64,000 nucleotides of DNA from Pseudomonas sp. HS6 (GCF_023375815.1 NZ_CP067412.1:3286001-3350000); one strand, 5' to 3'. Shown: positions 34,736 through 44,343, counted from the stretch's first letter. A program made the numbers and translations. The notes: generated from the sequence alone by a model not told the origin.

Positions 34736-35656
34736 ATGAGCAGCCGCCGCCCCGATCCACTGGCTCAGGTCAGTGACTTTGACATTCGCCTGCTGCGGAT
34801 TTTTCGCAGCGTGGTGGAGTGCGGCGGTTTCTCCGCGGCGGAAACCGTGCTCGGTATCGGTCGCTCGGCGATCAGCCAGCAGATGAGCGATCTGGAACAA
34901 CGCCTCGGCCTGCGTCTGTGCCAACGCGGCCGCGCCGGTTTCTCCTTGACCGAAGAGGGCCGCGAGGTCTATCAATCGGCGCTGCAGCTTTTAAGTGCGC
35001 TGGAAAGTTTCCGCACCGAGGTCAACGGCCTGCACCAGCACTTGCGCGGCGAACTGATCATCGGCCTGACCGACAACCTCGTCACCCTGCCCCACATGCG
35101 CATCACCCATGCACTGGCGCAGTTGAAGGAGCGTGGGCCGGACGTGCAGATCCAGATCCGCATGATCGCCCCCAACGAAGTCGAACAAGGCGTACTCGAC
35201 GGACGCCTGCATGTCGGCGTGGTGCCGCAGGCCAGTGCGCTGTCGGGACTGGAATATCAGCCGCTGTACAGCGAACGTTCGCTGCTTTATTGCGCGGTCG
35301 GCCATCCGCTGTTTTATGTCGATGACAAGCAACTGGACGACGAACGCCTGAACAGTCAGGACGCCATCGCGCCGACCTTCCGTTTGCCAGCGGAGATCCA
35401 GGCCCACTATCAAGCTCTCAACTGTACCGCCAGTGCTTCCGACCGTGAGGGCATGGCGTTCCTGATTCTGACCGGGCGTTACATCGGTTATCTGCCAGAT
35501 CACTACGCCAGCCTCTGGGTACAACAGGGGCGACTGCGTGCGCTCAAGGCCAACACACGCTTCTATGATTTGAGCCTTGCCTCGGTCACCCGCAAGGGTC
35601 GGCGCCCGCATCTGGTACTGGAAAGCTTTCTCGAAAGCCTGGCCGCAACGCGCTAG
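34736..35656 (+). CDS. bauR: LysR-type regulator, probable BauR
   Basis: 306 residues: winged helix-turn-helix (about 15-75, VVECGGFSAAETVLGIGRSAISQQMSDLEQRLG) written here in full only as the helix region, and a periplasmic-binding-like effector domain (about 100-300). It is divergent from bauA with the 7-5-7 palindrome in between, so it most likely senses beta-alanine or a related metabolite. The symbol rests on position next to bauA as in P. aeruginosa, not on a sequence search. Confidence 0.8.
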   Translation: MSSRRPDPLAQVSDFDIRLLRIFRSVVECGGFSAAETVLGIGRSAISQQMSDLEQRLGLRLCQRGRAGFSLTEEGREVYQSALQLLSALESFRTEVNGLHQHLRGELIIGLTDNLVTLPHMRITHALAQLKERGPDVQIQIRMIAPNEVEQGVLDGRLHVGVVPQASALSGLEYQPLYSERSLLYCAVGHPLFYVDDKQLDDERLNSQDAIAPTFRLPAEIQAHYQALNCTASASDREGMAFLILTGRYIGYLPDHYASLWVQQGRLRALKANTRFYDLSLASVTRKGRRPHLVLESFLESLAATR

Positions 35657-35751
35657 CGACCGGCGTATTATTCGCCGAAGGCTTGTCGCGAGCCGATGGT
35701 TGCGCTATCAACGCAACTGGTTGCACCCCACAGACAAACCCGGAAGTGCCT

Positions 35752-36402
35752 ATGACCTTTGAAGTCCCCGCTCACGGCGGCAAACCTGCCAGCCGCATTC
35801 GTCAGAAGAACGAAGAGACCATCATCAAAGCCGCCGAAGACGAGTTCGCCCGTCACGGGTTCAAAGGCACCAGCATGAACACCATCGCCACCAAGGCCGG
35901 GTTGCCCAAGGCGAATCTGCATTACTACTTCACCAATAAGCTCGGGTTGTACGTGGCGGTGCTGAGCAACATCCTCGAGCTGTGGGACAGCACCTTCAAC
36001 ACCCTGACCGCCGAGGACGATCCGGCCGAAGCGCTGACCCGCTACATCCGCGCAAAAATGGAGTTTTCCCGCCGTCATCCGCAGGCGTCGCGCGTCTTTG
36101 CGATGGAAGTAATCAGCGGTGGCGAATGCCTGACCGAATATTTCAACCAGGATTACCGCGCCTGGTTCCTGGGCCGCGCCGGAGTGTTCCAGTCCTGGAT
36201 CGACGCGGGCAAAATGGACCCGGTCGACCCGGTGCATCTGATCTTCCTGTTGTGGGGCAGCACCCAGCATTACGCCGACTTTGCCACGCAAATCTGCCGG
36301 GTGACCGGCCGCAGCAAGTTGACCAAACAGGACATGGAAGACGCCGGCAGCAACCTGATCCGCATCATTCTCAAAGGCTGCGGCCTCACTCCTTCTATAT
36401 AA
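35752..36402 (+). CDS. TetR-family regulator, RutR-like
   Basis: 216 residues. N-terminal helix-turn-helix (about 20-65, FARHGFKGTSMNTIATKAG and LPKANLHYYF) and a C-terminal ligand domain closely resembling E. coli RutR (YIRAKMEFSRRHPQASRVF and HLIFLLWGSTQHYADFA). RutR senses uracil/thymine and controls pyrimidine and purine catabolism. ATG 35752 is chosen over an upstream frame start because CGGAAG lies before it. It sits between the bau genes and a nucleoside-type importer, supporting a nucleobase-related role. Confidence 0.87.
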   Translation: MTFEVPAHGGKPASRIRQKNEETIIKAAEDEFARHGFKGTSMNTIATKAGLPKANLHYYFTNKLGLYVAVLSNILELWDSTFNTLTAEDDPAEALTRYIRAKMEFSRRHPQASRVFAMEVISGGECLTEYFNQDYRAWFLGRAGVFQSWIDAGKMDPVDPVHLIFLLWGSTQHYADFATQICRVTGRSKLTKQDMEDAGSNLIRIILKGCGLTPSI

Positions 36403-36410
36403 GTCGTTCT

Positions 36411-36992
36411 ATGCCATTCACCCTCAGCGGCTTTTGCGAGTTCCGCGAAGAGATTCGCAAAAGCCGTTTCATCACATTCGCCGCACCGATCGGCAGCCCT
36501 GCCGATGCGCAAGCCTTCATCGAGCAGCACAGCGACTTGAACGCGTCACACAATTGCTGGGCGTGGAAACTCGGTGATCAGTACCGCAGCAACGACGACG
36601 GCGAACCTGGTGGAACGGCCGGGCGTCCGATTCTCGCGGCCATCGAAGCGCAGGAGTGCGATCAGGTCGCGGTGCTGGTGATCCGCTGGTATGGCGGCAT
36701 TCAACTGGGCACCGGCGGGTTGGCCCGGGCTTATGGCGGCGGCGCGAACAAGTGCCTGCAAGCGGCGACGAAAATCGAATTGATCAGCCGCGTGCCCCTG
36801 CGTTGCGCGTGCGGGTTTGCCGAACTGGCGCTGGTGAAATTGCGGGTGGCGGATCTCGGCGGCCTCGTTGTGGAAGAGAACTTCACCGCCAACGGCGTAG
36901 AATTACAGTTGGCAGTGGGGGAAGCACAGATTCCGTTGCTGCAAAACCAACTGGCCGATCTCAGCCGTGGACGCATACTGCTCCAGCGCTGA
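36411..36992 (+). CDS. YigZ/IMPACT-family protein
   Basis: 193 residues of the UPF0029/IMPACT family, with the signature NDDGEPGGTAGRPIL and IRWYGGIQLGTGGLARAYGG in the N-terminal domain (about 20-125) and a ferredoxin-like C-terminal domain (about 135-190). The E. coli homologue YigZ has an unclear role linked to translation or proline peptidase. ATG 36411 lies 8 bases after the TetR stop, so the two may be co-transcribed. Confidence 0.9.
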   Translation: MPFTLSGFCEFREEIRKSRFITFAAPIGSPADAQAFIEQHSDLNASHNCWAWKLGDQYRSNDDGEPGGTAGRPILAAIEAQECDQVAVLVIRWYGGIQLGTGGLARAYGGGANKCLQAATKIELISRVPLRCACGFAELALVKLRVADLGGLVVEENFTANGVELQLAVGEAQIPLLQNQLADLSRGRILLQR

Positions 36993-37066
36993 GCACCTGC
37001 AATATTTCAGGGCACGACACAATTCGCTTATTCCACCGAGTTGCCCACATCAGCTGTGCACCCGAC

Positions 37067-37500
37067 TGTGGATAACCTGAGCACACACCGCTGTAACCCT
37101 TCTGTCACGTGGCTTTGCGCGATTTGTACACTTTTCGCCCAAACCACATGAAAAAAGTTTAATTCCAAGCAAAAACAATCAGTTAGATGTGTTTATCGCC
37201 ATTGGGAGATAGCACCGGTGCGCTTATGCCAAGGTTTTCTGATTGCGCACAAATACTGTGGAGCAACCTGTGGATAACCCGTTCATGACTCCCTTAGCCG
37301 CAGGTGCTGCTTGGCTCCGGCGCGATTGCTCGTTTTTTAACCAGAATTTCACGTACAAAACTGGAGCCTGTTCAAAGGCTTTGCGCTTAATTGGTGCCGC
37401 GAATCGGAGCAGTTTTACCTTCGTGGCTCTACTTGAAGGGTCGCCGGGCAAGGGCTTGACGGGTTCCTGACTCAATGGCCAGGAAATTGCTTTATCCACA
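37067..37500. other. intergenic region with three perfect DnaA boxes
   Basis: The 537-bp gap before the ABC transporter has three exact copies of the DnaA box TTATCCACA: 37067-37075 and 37269-37277 (as TGTGGATAA) and 37492-37500 (direct). A fourth 7-of-9 match (TTGCCCACA) is at 37041-37049. Between them is an A/T-rich stretch (about 37148-37200). No gene is convincing here; the only open frame (37243-37470) lacks a ribosome binding site. The boxes could titrate DnaA, mark DnaA control of the next operon, or form an auxiliary origin-like site. Confidence 0.6.
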
Positions 37501-37529
37501 GGCACAACTCCAAGCAAGCCGAGCCTGTC

Positions 37530-39080
37530 ATGCCCAACGCCACGCCCACCCCGCGCCTGCAGCTGCGCCGCATCAGCAAACATTACCCCGGTTGCCTGGC
37601 CAACGATGCCATCGACCTGAGCATCGCCCCCGGTGAAATCCACGCCCTGCTCGGTGAAAACGGTGCGGGTAAAAGCACGCTGATGAAAATCATCTACGGC
37701 GTTACCCAGGCCGACTCGGGCGAAATGCTCTGGCAAGGGCAACCGGTGAACATGCGCAACCCGGCCCAGGCCCGGCAGTTGGGCATCGGCATGGTGTTCC
37801 AGCATTTCTCGTTGTTCGAAACCCTGACCGTGGCGCAGAACATTGCGCTGGCGATGGGCCCGGCCGCCGGGGCGCCGAAACAGCTTGAACCGAAAATCCG
37901 CGAAGTGTCCCGCCGTTATGGCATGGCGCTGGAGCCGGAGCGACTTGTCCACAGCCTGTCGATCGGCGAGCGCCAACGGGTGGAGATCGTCCGTTGCCTG
38001 ATGCAGGACATTCGCCTGTTGATTCTCGACGAACCCACCTCGGTACTCACGCCACAAGAAACCGACGAGTTGTTCATCACCCTGCGCCGGCTCGCGGCCG
38101 AGGGCTGCAGCATTCTGTTCATCAGCCACAAACTCGGCGAAGTGCGCGCCTTGTGCCATAGCGCCACGGTATTGCGCGGAGGTCGGGTGGCTGGGCATTG
38201 CGTACCGGCGCAATGCTCCGACCAACAACTGGCACAACTGATGGTCGGCGAGTCGGCGGCGTTGATCGGCGAATACCCGAAAGTCAGTGGCGGCGCGACA
38301 TTTCTGCAGGTCAGCGGATTGAACTGGCACAACCCCGATCCGTTCGGCTGTTCGTTGATCGACATCGACCTGCAAGTGCGCAGCGGCGAAGTCGTCGGCA
38401 TCGCCGGGGTGGCTGGCAATGGTCAGGATGAGTTGCTGGCACTGCTTAGCGGCGAGCAAATCCTGCCCCGCGACGCAGCGCAAACCATCTGTTTCCAAGA
38501 ACGCCCCGTCGCCGATCTGCGCCCGGATGCACGCCGCAAACTCGGCCTGGCTTTCGTCCCCGCCGAGCGTCTCGGTCACGGCGCGGTGCCGGAGTTGAGC
38601 CTGGCCGACAACGCCCTGCTCACCGCATTTCAACAAGGTCTGGTCAGCCACGGGCTGATCGAACGCAGCAAAGTTGAATCCCTCGCCGAAGCGATCATCC
38701 AGCGCTTCGGGGTGAAAACTCCTGACACCCAAACTGCCGCCCGCAGCCTGTCCGGCGGCAACCTGCAGAAATTCATCCTTGGCCGGGAAATCCTCCAGCA
38801 GCCGAAATTGCTGATCGCGGCGCACCCGACCTGGGGCGTGGACGTCGGCGCGGCGGCGGTGATTCATCGCGCCCTGATCGCACTGCGCGATGCCGGCGCA
38901 GCAATCCTGGTGATTTCCGAAGACCTCGACGAACTGTTCCAGATCTGCGATCGCCTCGGCGCGCTCTGCGGCGGACAGATGTCGGCGCTGCAAGATACCG
39001 CGCAAACCCGGATCAGCGATGTCGGTGGCTGGATGGCCGGTCAGTTCCACAGCCCTCAACCCCAACCCGCCTCGGTTTAA
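37530..39080 (+). CDS. nucleoside-type ABC importer, ATP-binding protein
   Basis: A 516-residue tandem ATPase of the RbsA/NupA type. The first half has an intact Walker A (GENGAGKST), signature [11 protein letters not shown] and Walker [10 protein letters not shown]. The second half has a degenerate Walker A (AGNGQDELL), the family norm, and LSGGNLQKF. Together with the two permease genes just downstream (11-bp gap, then overlapping) it forms a BMP-dependent nucleoside/nucleobase importer; the binding-protein gene is 4.6 kb away. No strong ribosome binding site is seen before ATG 37530. Confidence 0.92.
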   Translation: MPNATPTPRLQLRRISKHYPGCLANDAIDLSIAPGEIHALLGENGAGKSTLMKIIYGVTQADSGEMLWQGQPVNMRNPAQARQLGIGMVFQHFSLFETLTVAQNIALAMGPAAGAPKQLEPKIREVSRRYGMALEPERLVHSLSIGERQRVEIVRCLMQDIRLLILDEPTSVLTPQETDELFITLRRLAAEGCSILFISHKLGEVRALCHSATVLRGGRVAGHCVPAQCSDQQLAQLMVGESAALIGEYPKVSGGATFLQVSGLNWHNPDPFGCSLIDIDLQVRSGEVVGIAGVAGNGQDELLALLSGEQILPRDAAQTICFQERPVADLRPDARRKLGLAFVPAERLGHGAVPELSLADNALLTAFQQGLVSHGLIERSKVESLAEAIIQRFGVKTPDTQTAARSLSGGNLQKFILGREILQQPKLLIAAHPTWGVDVGAAAVIHRALIALRDAGAAILVISEDLDELFQICDRLGALCGGQMSALQDTAQTRISDVGGWMAGQFHSPQPQPASV

Positions 39081-39091
39081 CGGAGTTTTCC

Positions 39092-40198
39092 ATGCTGCTT
39101 TCTCTCGAACCCCGTGGCCGACAATCGCGCCTGATGCTGTGGTGCTCGCCGCTATTGGCGGCGGCGCTGACCCTAGGTTGCGGCTCGCTGCTGTTCATCG
39201 CCCTCGGTCACGATCCGCTGCAAACCTTGCACACCTTGCTGATAGCGCCAGTCAGCGACCTATATGGCGTCTCCGAACTGCTGGTCAAGGCATTGCCGAT
39301 CCTGCTCTGCGCCCTGGGCCTCGCGGTGGCTTATCAGGCACGGATCTGGAACATCGGCGCCGAAGGTCAGTTGTTGCTCGGTGCGTTGGCCGGCAGTGCG
39401 CTGGCGGTGAACATCATCGACATGCAAAGCCGCTGGGCACTAGTGCTGACCCTGCTCACAGGCACCCTCGCCGGCGCCGCGTGGGCCGGGCTGACCGCCT
39501 GGTTGCGCACGCGCTTCAATGCCAACGAAATCCTCACCAGCATCATGCTCAATTACATTGCGCTGAACCTGCTGCTGTTCTGCGTCCACGGGCCGTTGAA
39601 GGACCCGGCCGGGTACAACTTTCCCGAGTCGGCGATGTTCGGCGACGCCAGCCGTTTGCCGCTGTTGATTGAGGATGGCCGGGTTCACGCCGGGGTGTAT
39701 TTCGCCCTGTTGGCGCTGGTGGCGGTGTGGGTGTTGTTGCAGAAAAGCTTTGTCGGTTTCCAGATCAAAGTGCTCGGGCTGGATAAACGCGCGGCAGGAT
39801 TTGCCGGTTTTCGCGAGAAACGCCTGATCTGGCTCGCGCTGTTGATCAGCGGAGGATTGGCGGGACTTGCCGGTGTTTGCGAAGTCACGGGGCCGATCGG
39901 GCAACTGGTGCCGCAAGTCTCGCCCGGTTATGGCTATGCAGCGATCACCGTGGCGTTTCTCGGGCGGCTCAACCCTATCGGGATTCTGTTTTCCAGCCTG
40001 TTGATGGCGCTGCTGTACATCGGTGGCGAGAGCGCGCAGATGACGCTGAACCTGCCACAGGCGATCACCCAGTTGTTCCAGGGAATGATGCTGTTTTTCC
40101 TGCTGGCCTGTGACGTGCTGATCCTCTACCGACCCCGCCTGAACCTGCGCTGGGCCCGACGCACTTCAACCACCGCCGTAACCGCCGGAGCGCTGTGA
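39092..40198 (+). CDS. nucleoside-type ABC importer, permease 1
   Basis: 368 residues with 8-10 predicted membrane helices of the BPD_transp_2 family (conserved IGAEGQLLLGALAGS and LNYIALNLLLFCVHGPL). It pairs with the second permease to form the membrane channel. CGGAG precedes the ATG, 11 bases after the ATPase. The stop overlaps the start of the next gene (TGATG). Confidence 0.93.
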   Translation: MLLSLEPRGRQSRLMLWCSPLLAAALTLGCGSLLFIALGHDPLQTLHTLLIAPVSDLYGVSELLVKALPILLCALGLAVAYQARIWNIGAEGQLLLGALAGSALAVNIIDMQSRWALVLTLLTGTLAGAAWAGLTAWLRTRFNANEILTSIMLNYIALNLLLFCVHGPLKDPAGYNFPESAMFGDASRLPLLIEDGRVHAGVYFALLALVAVWVLLQKSFVGFQIKVLGLDKRAAGFAGFREKRLIWLALLISGGLAGLAGVCEVTGPIGQLVPQVSPGYGYAAITVAFLGRLNPIGILFSSLLMALLYIGGESAQMTLNLPQAITQLFQGMMLFFLLACDVLILYRPRLNLRWARRTSTTAVTAGAL

Positions 40199-41124
40199 TG
40201 GACATCGATCTGCTGAGCAATATTTTCTACGCCATGGTGCGTTGCGGCACACCGCTGCTGCTGGTGGCGCTGGGTGAACTGATCTGCGAAAAGAGCGGCG
40301 TGCTCAACCTCGGGCAGGAAGGGATGATGCTGTTTGGTGCGGTGATCGGTTTCATCGTCGCCTTCAGCACCGGCAATCTGTGGCTCGGCGTTGTACTGGC
40401 GATGCTCGCCGGGATGCTGTTGTCGTCGCTGTTTGCGCTGGTGGCACTGGTGTTCAACGCCAATCAGGTGGCGACCGGGCTGGCGCTGACGATTTTTGGC
40501 GTGGGCCTGTCGACCTTTGTCGGTGCGGCGTGGGTCGGCAAACCGCTGGCCGGTTTCGAGCCGCTGGCGATTCCTTACCTGAGTGAGATCCCATTGATCG
40601 GCCGCATGCTGTTTGCTCAAGATCTGCTGGTGTACCTGTCATTCGCGCTGTTTGCGCTGGTGGCGTGGGTGATCGTGAAAAGTCGTGTCGGGCTGATCAT
40701 TCAAGCGGTCGGCGAGAATCCTGATGCGGCGAGTGCCATGGGCTTGCCTGTGCTGACCGTGCGTACACTGGCGGTGCTGTTTGGCGGAGCGATGGCCGGA
40801 CTGGCCGGGGCTTATCTGTCGCTGGCGTACACGCCGATGTGGGCCGAAAACATGACCGCCGGACGCGGCTGGATCGCCCTCGCGCTGGTGGTGTTCGCCA
40901 GTTGGCGGGTGTGGCGACTGTTGCTCGGGGCGTATCTGTTCGGACTCGCCAGCATCCTGCACCTGGTGGCGCAGGGGTTGGGACTGGCGATTCCGTCGAG
41001 CTTGCTGGCGATGCTGCCGTACGTCGCGACCATTCTGGTGCTGGTGCTGTTGTCGCGGGATGCGGTGCGTACGCGGTTGTATGCGCCGGTGTCACTGGGA
41101 CAGCCGTGGCAGCCCGGGCACTGA
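40198..41124 (+). CDS. nucleoside-type ABC importer, permease 2
   Basis: 308 residues with 8-9 predicted membrane helices, BPD_transp_2 family (LICEKSGVLNLGQEGMMLFGA and VGENPDAASAMGLPV). ATG 40198 shares a base with the stop of permease 1, so translation is coupled; the GTG one codon earlier is less likely. The 3' end overlaps the convergent membrane-protein gene by 33 bp. Confidence 0.93.
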   Translation: MDIDLLSNIFYAMVRCGTPLLLVALGELICEKSGVLNLGQEGMMLFGAVIGFIVAFSTGNLWLGVVLAMLAGMLLSSLFALVALVFNANQVATGLALTIFGVGLSTFVGAAWVGKPLAGFEPLAIPYLSEIPLIGRMLFAQDLLVYLSFALFALVAWVIVKSRVGLIIQAVGENPDAASAMGLPVLTVRTLAVLFGGAMAGLAGAYLSLAYTPMWAENMTAGRGWIALALVVFASWRVWRLLLGAYLFGLASILHLVAQGLGLAIPSSLLAMLPYVATILVLVLLSRDAVRTRLYAPVSLGQPWQPGH

Positions 41125-41520
41125 GGTGCTTTGAACCGGCAATACCTGAGCCACACCCCACGCCAGTTCGAAGACCAGAAAGCCCACCAGCATCGAACTG
41201 GCGCCATGGGCCAGGGCATACGCCTGCCACGCGGCGAACAGAAACCGCGCCACCGCGTCATAGCGTCCATAAGCCAGCTGCGGATCACGAATCCGCAGCA
41301 CTGCCCAAACACAAACCACCGAACCCAACAGATTCGCCATCAACATGTGCACAGGTTCGAACGGCGGCAGCTCGCCGGGCAGATTCAGCATCTGGCTCAA
41401 CGCCGTCAACAGCCCATGCAATGCGGCAAAACTCCACGGCGTGACAAACGCTGCCGTGACGATCAAGTCATACCAGGCACTGCCACGCACCACGTTGCGA
41501 TACTGCGTTGAAGTCCACAT
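41092..41520 (-). CDS. small four-helix membrane protein under MerR control
   Basis: 142 residues with four predicted membrane helices (WYDLIVTAAFVTPWSF, HMLMANLLGSVVCVWAVL, and two later). AAGGA precedes ATG 41520. I do not recognise its function. Read on its strand, the gap to the MerR gene holds TTGACC, a MerR-type dyad in a long spacer and a weak -10, so the MerR regulator probably controls this gene. The C terminus overlaps the permease gene. Confidence 0.8.
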   Translation of the reverse strand: MWTSTQYRNVVRGSAWYDLIVTAAFVTPWSFAALHGLLTALSQMLNLPGELPPFEPVHMLMANLLGSVVCVWAVLRIRDPQLAYGRYDAVARFLFAAWQAYALAHGASSMLVGFLVFELAWGVAQVLPVQSTSVPGLPRLSQ

Positions 41521-41560
41521 CGTCCTTGCTCCGAAAATTCAGGGAGCAACCACGGTAAAG

Positions 41561-41586
41561 CCTGGAGTATGCTCCAGGGTCAAACA
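41561..41586 (-). promoter_or_regulatory. MerR-type operator and promoter
   Basis: Perfect dyad CCTGGAG-TATG-CTCCAGG (41561-41578). On the minus strand TTGACC overlaps its edge and the possible -10 (TTTACC or TACCGT) is 18-20 bp away, the stretched spacing typical of MerR-activated promoters. It points toward the four-helix membrane protein gene. Confidence 0.7.
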
Positions 41587-41594
41587 CTTTCGAG

Positions 41595-41954
41595 ATGTCC
41601 TTGATGCGCATCGGTGAGTTGGCCCAGGCCTGCGATGTCAGCCGTGACACGCTGCGTTTCTACGAGGAGCGCGAATTGATCGCGGCGCAACGCAGCGCCA
41701 ACGGTTATCGCGACTATCCACCGGAGATGGTGCAACTGGTGCTTTACATCAAGACGGCGCAGCGTCTGGGCTTTACCCTCGGCGAGATCGGCAGCAGCGT
41801 TGGCGCGTTGTGGCAATCGCCAAACCCCGACACGGCCGTCACGCAACTGCTGCAAGACAAGCTCAAGCTGATCGAAACCCGCATGGCCGAACTCGGCGAG
41901 TTGCGCCACGAGTTGCAGCAACGGCTCGGTCAACGCTGTCCATTGAACCCGTGA
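41595..41954 (+). CDS. MerR-family transcriptional regulator
   Basis: 119 residues: winged helix (MRIGELAQACDVSRDTLRFYEE), wing, and a long dimerisation helix to the C terminus. Cysteines are Cys13 and Cys115 only, with no paired metal-binding loop, so sensing of an aldehyde, redox state or another small molecule is more likely than metal. The start may be ATG 41595 or 41604; neither has a clear ribosome binding site. It is divergent from a membrane protein and upstream of an SDR gene (26-bp gap). Confidence 0.88.
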   Translation: MSLMRIGELAQACDVSRDTLRFYEERELIAAQRSANGYRDYPPEMVQLVLYIKTAQRLGFTLGEIGSSVGALWQSPNPDTAVTQLLQDKLKLIETRMAELGELRHELQQRLGQRCPLNP

Positions 41955-41980
41955 TCTTTCAACTTTCAAGGAAGCCCGTC

Positions 41981-42676
41981 ATGTCCGCACTTAATCCTGC
42001 CAAGCACGCACTGATCATCGGCGCCTCCCGAGGCCTGGGCCTGGGACTGGTGAAAACCCTGCTGGCCGACGGCTGGCAAGTCACCGCCACGGTTCGCAAT
42101 CCTGCGAACGCCGAGGCACTGAAAGCACTGGGCAACGTGCAGATCGAAAAACTCGACATGGACGACCAGCAAGCGGTGATCGCCCTGAGCCAACAGCTCA
42201 AGAGCGAGACCTTCGACCTGCTGTTCGTCAACGCCGGGGTCAAGGGCCCTGAAGTCCAGACGCCGGGCGGCGCAACGCTGGCGGAAGTCGGTCAGCTGTT
42301 CTTCACCAACGCCGTGGCACCGATCAACCTGGCCCAACGCTTTGTCGGGCAGATTCGCGACGGCAGCGGCGTGCTGGCATTCATGAGTTCGGTACTCGGC
42401 AGCGTGACCATGCCCGACGCACCGGAACTGGCGCTGTACAAGGCCAGCAAAGCGGCGCTCAACTCCATGACCAACAGCTTCGTCACGCAGTTGGGCGATC
42501 AGAAACTGACGGTGCTGTCGCTGCATCCAGGCTGGGTGAAAACCGACATGGGCGGCGAAGGTGCCGACATCGACGTGGAGACCAGCACCCGTGGTCTGGT
42601 GGATCAGGTGGATGCGTTTGCCGGCAAGGGCGGCCATCACTTCGTGAACTACAAAGGTGAAACCATTCCCTGGTAA
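41981..42676 (+). CDS. short-chain dehydrogenase/reductase
   Basis: 231 residues, Rossmann fold: nucleotide-binding GASRGLGLGL (about 15-24), VNAGVKG in place of NNAG, catalytic Ser in FMSSVLGSV and Tyr-x3-Lys in YKASK (about 150). AAGGAAG precedes ATG 41981. It follows the MerR gene and is probably co-transcribed with it, so its substrate may be the inducer of that regulator. Similar to C-factor-like SDRs; exact reaction unknown. Confidence 0.9.
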   Translation: MSALNPAKHALIIGASRGLGLGLVKTLLADGWQVTATVRNPANAEALKALGNVQIEKLDMDDQQAVIALSQQLKSETFDLLFVNAGVKGPEVQTPGGATLAEVGQLFFTNAVAPINLAQRFVGQIRDGSGVLAFMSSVLGSVTMPDAPELALYKASKAALNSMTNSFVTQLGDQKLTVLSLHPGWVKTDMGGEGADIDVETSTRGLVDQVDAFAGKGGHHFVNYKGETIPW

Positions 42677-42860
42677 TCACTGGACCCTGTGGGGGGCTCG
42701 CTCCCACAGGGTTATCCCGGTGTCTGGTCGGGTTGGACTTGCCCGTCGCAACATTTTGATCGAAACTCCGCACCTCGTCCTTCGCGGCGACCCTGGATCA
42801 GCAGACAGGGCAACACTGAGCTGGCAACCCTGAACCCAACTTTCAGAGGAGCCGGCCACA

Positions 42861-44219
42861 ATGCCTGCGACCCGTATCTGGTTAAAAAATCCCCTCGCCA
42901 TTTTCACGGCCAACGGCCTCGATGCACGTGGCGGTCTGGTGCTGCAAGACGGTGTGATCACCGAAGTGCTCGGCGCCGGCCAACAGCCGTCGACCCCGTG
43001 CAATGAAGTGTTCGATGCCCGTGAACACGTGATCCTGCCGGGCCTGATCAACACCCATCACCACTTCTATCAGACCCTGACCCGCGCCTGGGCGCCGGTG
43101 GTCAATCAGCCGTTGTTCCCGTGGCTGAAAACCCTGTATCCGGTCTGGGCGCGCCTGACGCCTGAAAAACTCGCCCTCGCCACCAAGGTTGCGCTGGCCG
43201 AGTTGCTGTTGTCGGGTTGCACCACCGCCGCCGATCACCACTACCTGTTCCCGGATGGCCTGGAAAACGCCATCGACGTGCAAGTCGAAACCGTGCGTGA
43301 ACTGGGCATGCGCGCCATGCTCACCCGCGGTTCGATGAGCCTCGGCGAGAAGGACGGCGGCCTGCCTCCGCAGCAGACCGTGCAGGAAGGCCAGGTAATT
43401 CTCGACGACAGCCAGCGGCTGATTCACGAGTACCACGAGCGTGGTGACGGCGCGCAAATCCAGATCGCGCTGGCGCCATGCTCACCGTTCTCGGTGACCC
43501 CGGAAATCATGTCCGCCAGCGCCGAACTGGCGAACAAACTCGATGTGCGCCTGCACACTCACCTCGCCGAAACCCTCGACGAAGAAGATTTCTGCCTGCA
43601 ACGCTTCGGCCTGCGCACCGTGGATTATCTGGACAGCGTCGGCTGGCTCGGCCCGCGCACCTGGCTGGCCCACGGCATCCATTTCAACCCCGACGAAATC
43701 GCCCGCCTCGGCGCGGCCGGCACCGGCATCTGCCATTGCCCGAGCTCGAACATGCGTCTGGCGTCCGGCATCTGCCCGAGCATCGACCTGACCGATGCCG
43801 GTGCACTGTTCGGTCTGGGTGTGGATGGCTCGGCCTCCAACGATGCGTCGAACATGATCCTCGAAGCGCGTCAGGCCCTGTACATCCAGCGCCTGCGTTA
43901 TGGTGCCGAGAAGATCACCCCGGAACGTGTGCTGGGTTGGGCGACCAAGGGTTCGGCGAGCTTGCTGGGCCGTACCGACATCGGCGAACTGGCGGTCGGC
44001 AAACAGGCGGATCTGGCGTTGTTCAAGCTCGATGAGCTGCGCTTCTCCGGAAGTCATGACCCGATCTCGGCATTGCTGTTGTGCGGTGCGGACCGCGCGG
44101 ATCGCGTGATGGTCGGCGGCAAGTGGCGCGTGGTTGACGGGCAGGTTGAAGGGCTGGATCTCAAAGGCCTGATTGCCGATCACAGCCAGGCGGCTCGGCA
44201 GTTGATTGCCGGCACCTGA
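42861..44219 (+). CDS. 8-oxoguanine deaminase (amidohydrolase)
   Basis: 452-residue cytosine-deaminase/AtzA-type amidohydrolase. Metal ligands are visible: HHH at 66-68 (NTHHHFYQ), LHTHLAET, HGIHF and the late Asp in GVDGSASND. The sequence fits the group of P. aeruginosa PA0142, shown to deaminate 8-oxoguanine to urate (and isocytosine). GAGGAG precedes the ATG. It stands among nucleoside transport genes and near an adenine/adenosine deaminase. Annotation as hydroxyatrazine-like hydrolase is the older alternative. Confidence 0.88.
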   Translation: MPATRIWLKNPLAIFTANGLDARGGLVLQDGVITEVLGAGQQPSTPCNEVFDAREHVILPGLINTHHHFYQTLTRAWAPVVNQPLFPWLKTLYPVWARLTPEKLALATKVALAELLLSGCTTAADHHYLFPDGLENAIDVQVETVRELGMRAMLTRGSMSLGEKDGGLPPQQTVQEGQVILDDSQRLIHEYHERGDGAQIQIALAPCSPFSVTPEIMSASAELANKLDVRLHTHLAETLDEEDFCLQRFGLRTVDYLDSVGWLGPRTWLAHGIHFNPDEIARLGAAGTGICHCPSSNMRLASGICPSIDLTDAGALFGLGVDGSASNDASNMILEARQALYIQRLRYGAEKITPERVLGWATKGSASLLGRTDIGELAVGKQADLALFKLDELRFSGSHDPISALLLCGADRADRVMVGGKWRVVDGQVEGLDLKGLIADHSQAARQLIAGT

Positions 44220-44236
44220 TTACCCAGTGGTTAAAC

Positions 44237-44328
44237 CTGTGGGAGCTAGCCTGCTAGCGATTGCGATCTGTCAGTAAACAGAGATGTTGACTGATGTACC
44301 GTAATCGCTAGCAAGCTAGCTCCCACAG
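44237..44328. repeat. REP pair (REPIN) between 8-oxoguanine deaminase and chaA
   Basis: Inverted REP elements with ends TGTGGGAGC and GCTCCCACA enclose about 45 bp. The inner palindrome here is GCTAGC-type, different from the other copies but self-complementary. It separates two convergent genes. Confidence 0.9.
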
Positions 44329-44343
44329 TGGTTTCTGGTGGGC

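Noticed and set aside
37243..37470. 75-codon open frame within the DnaA-box region
   Set aside because: No ribosome binding site and no resemblance to a known protein.
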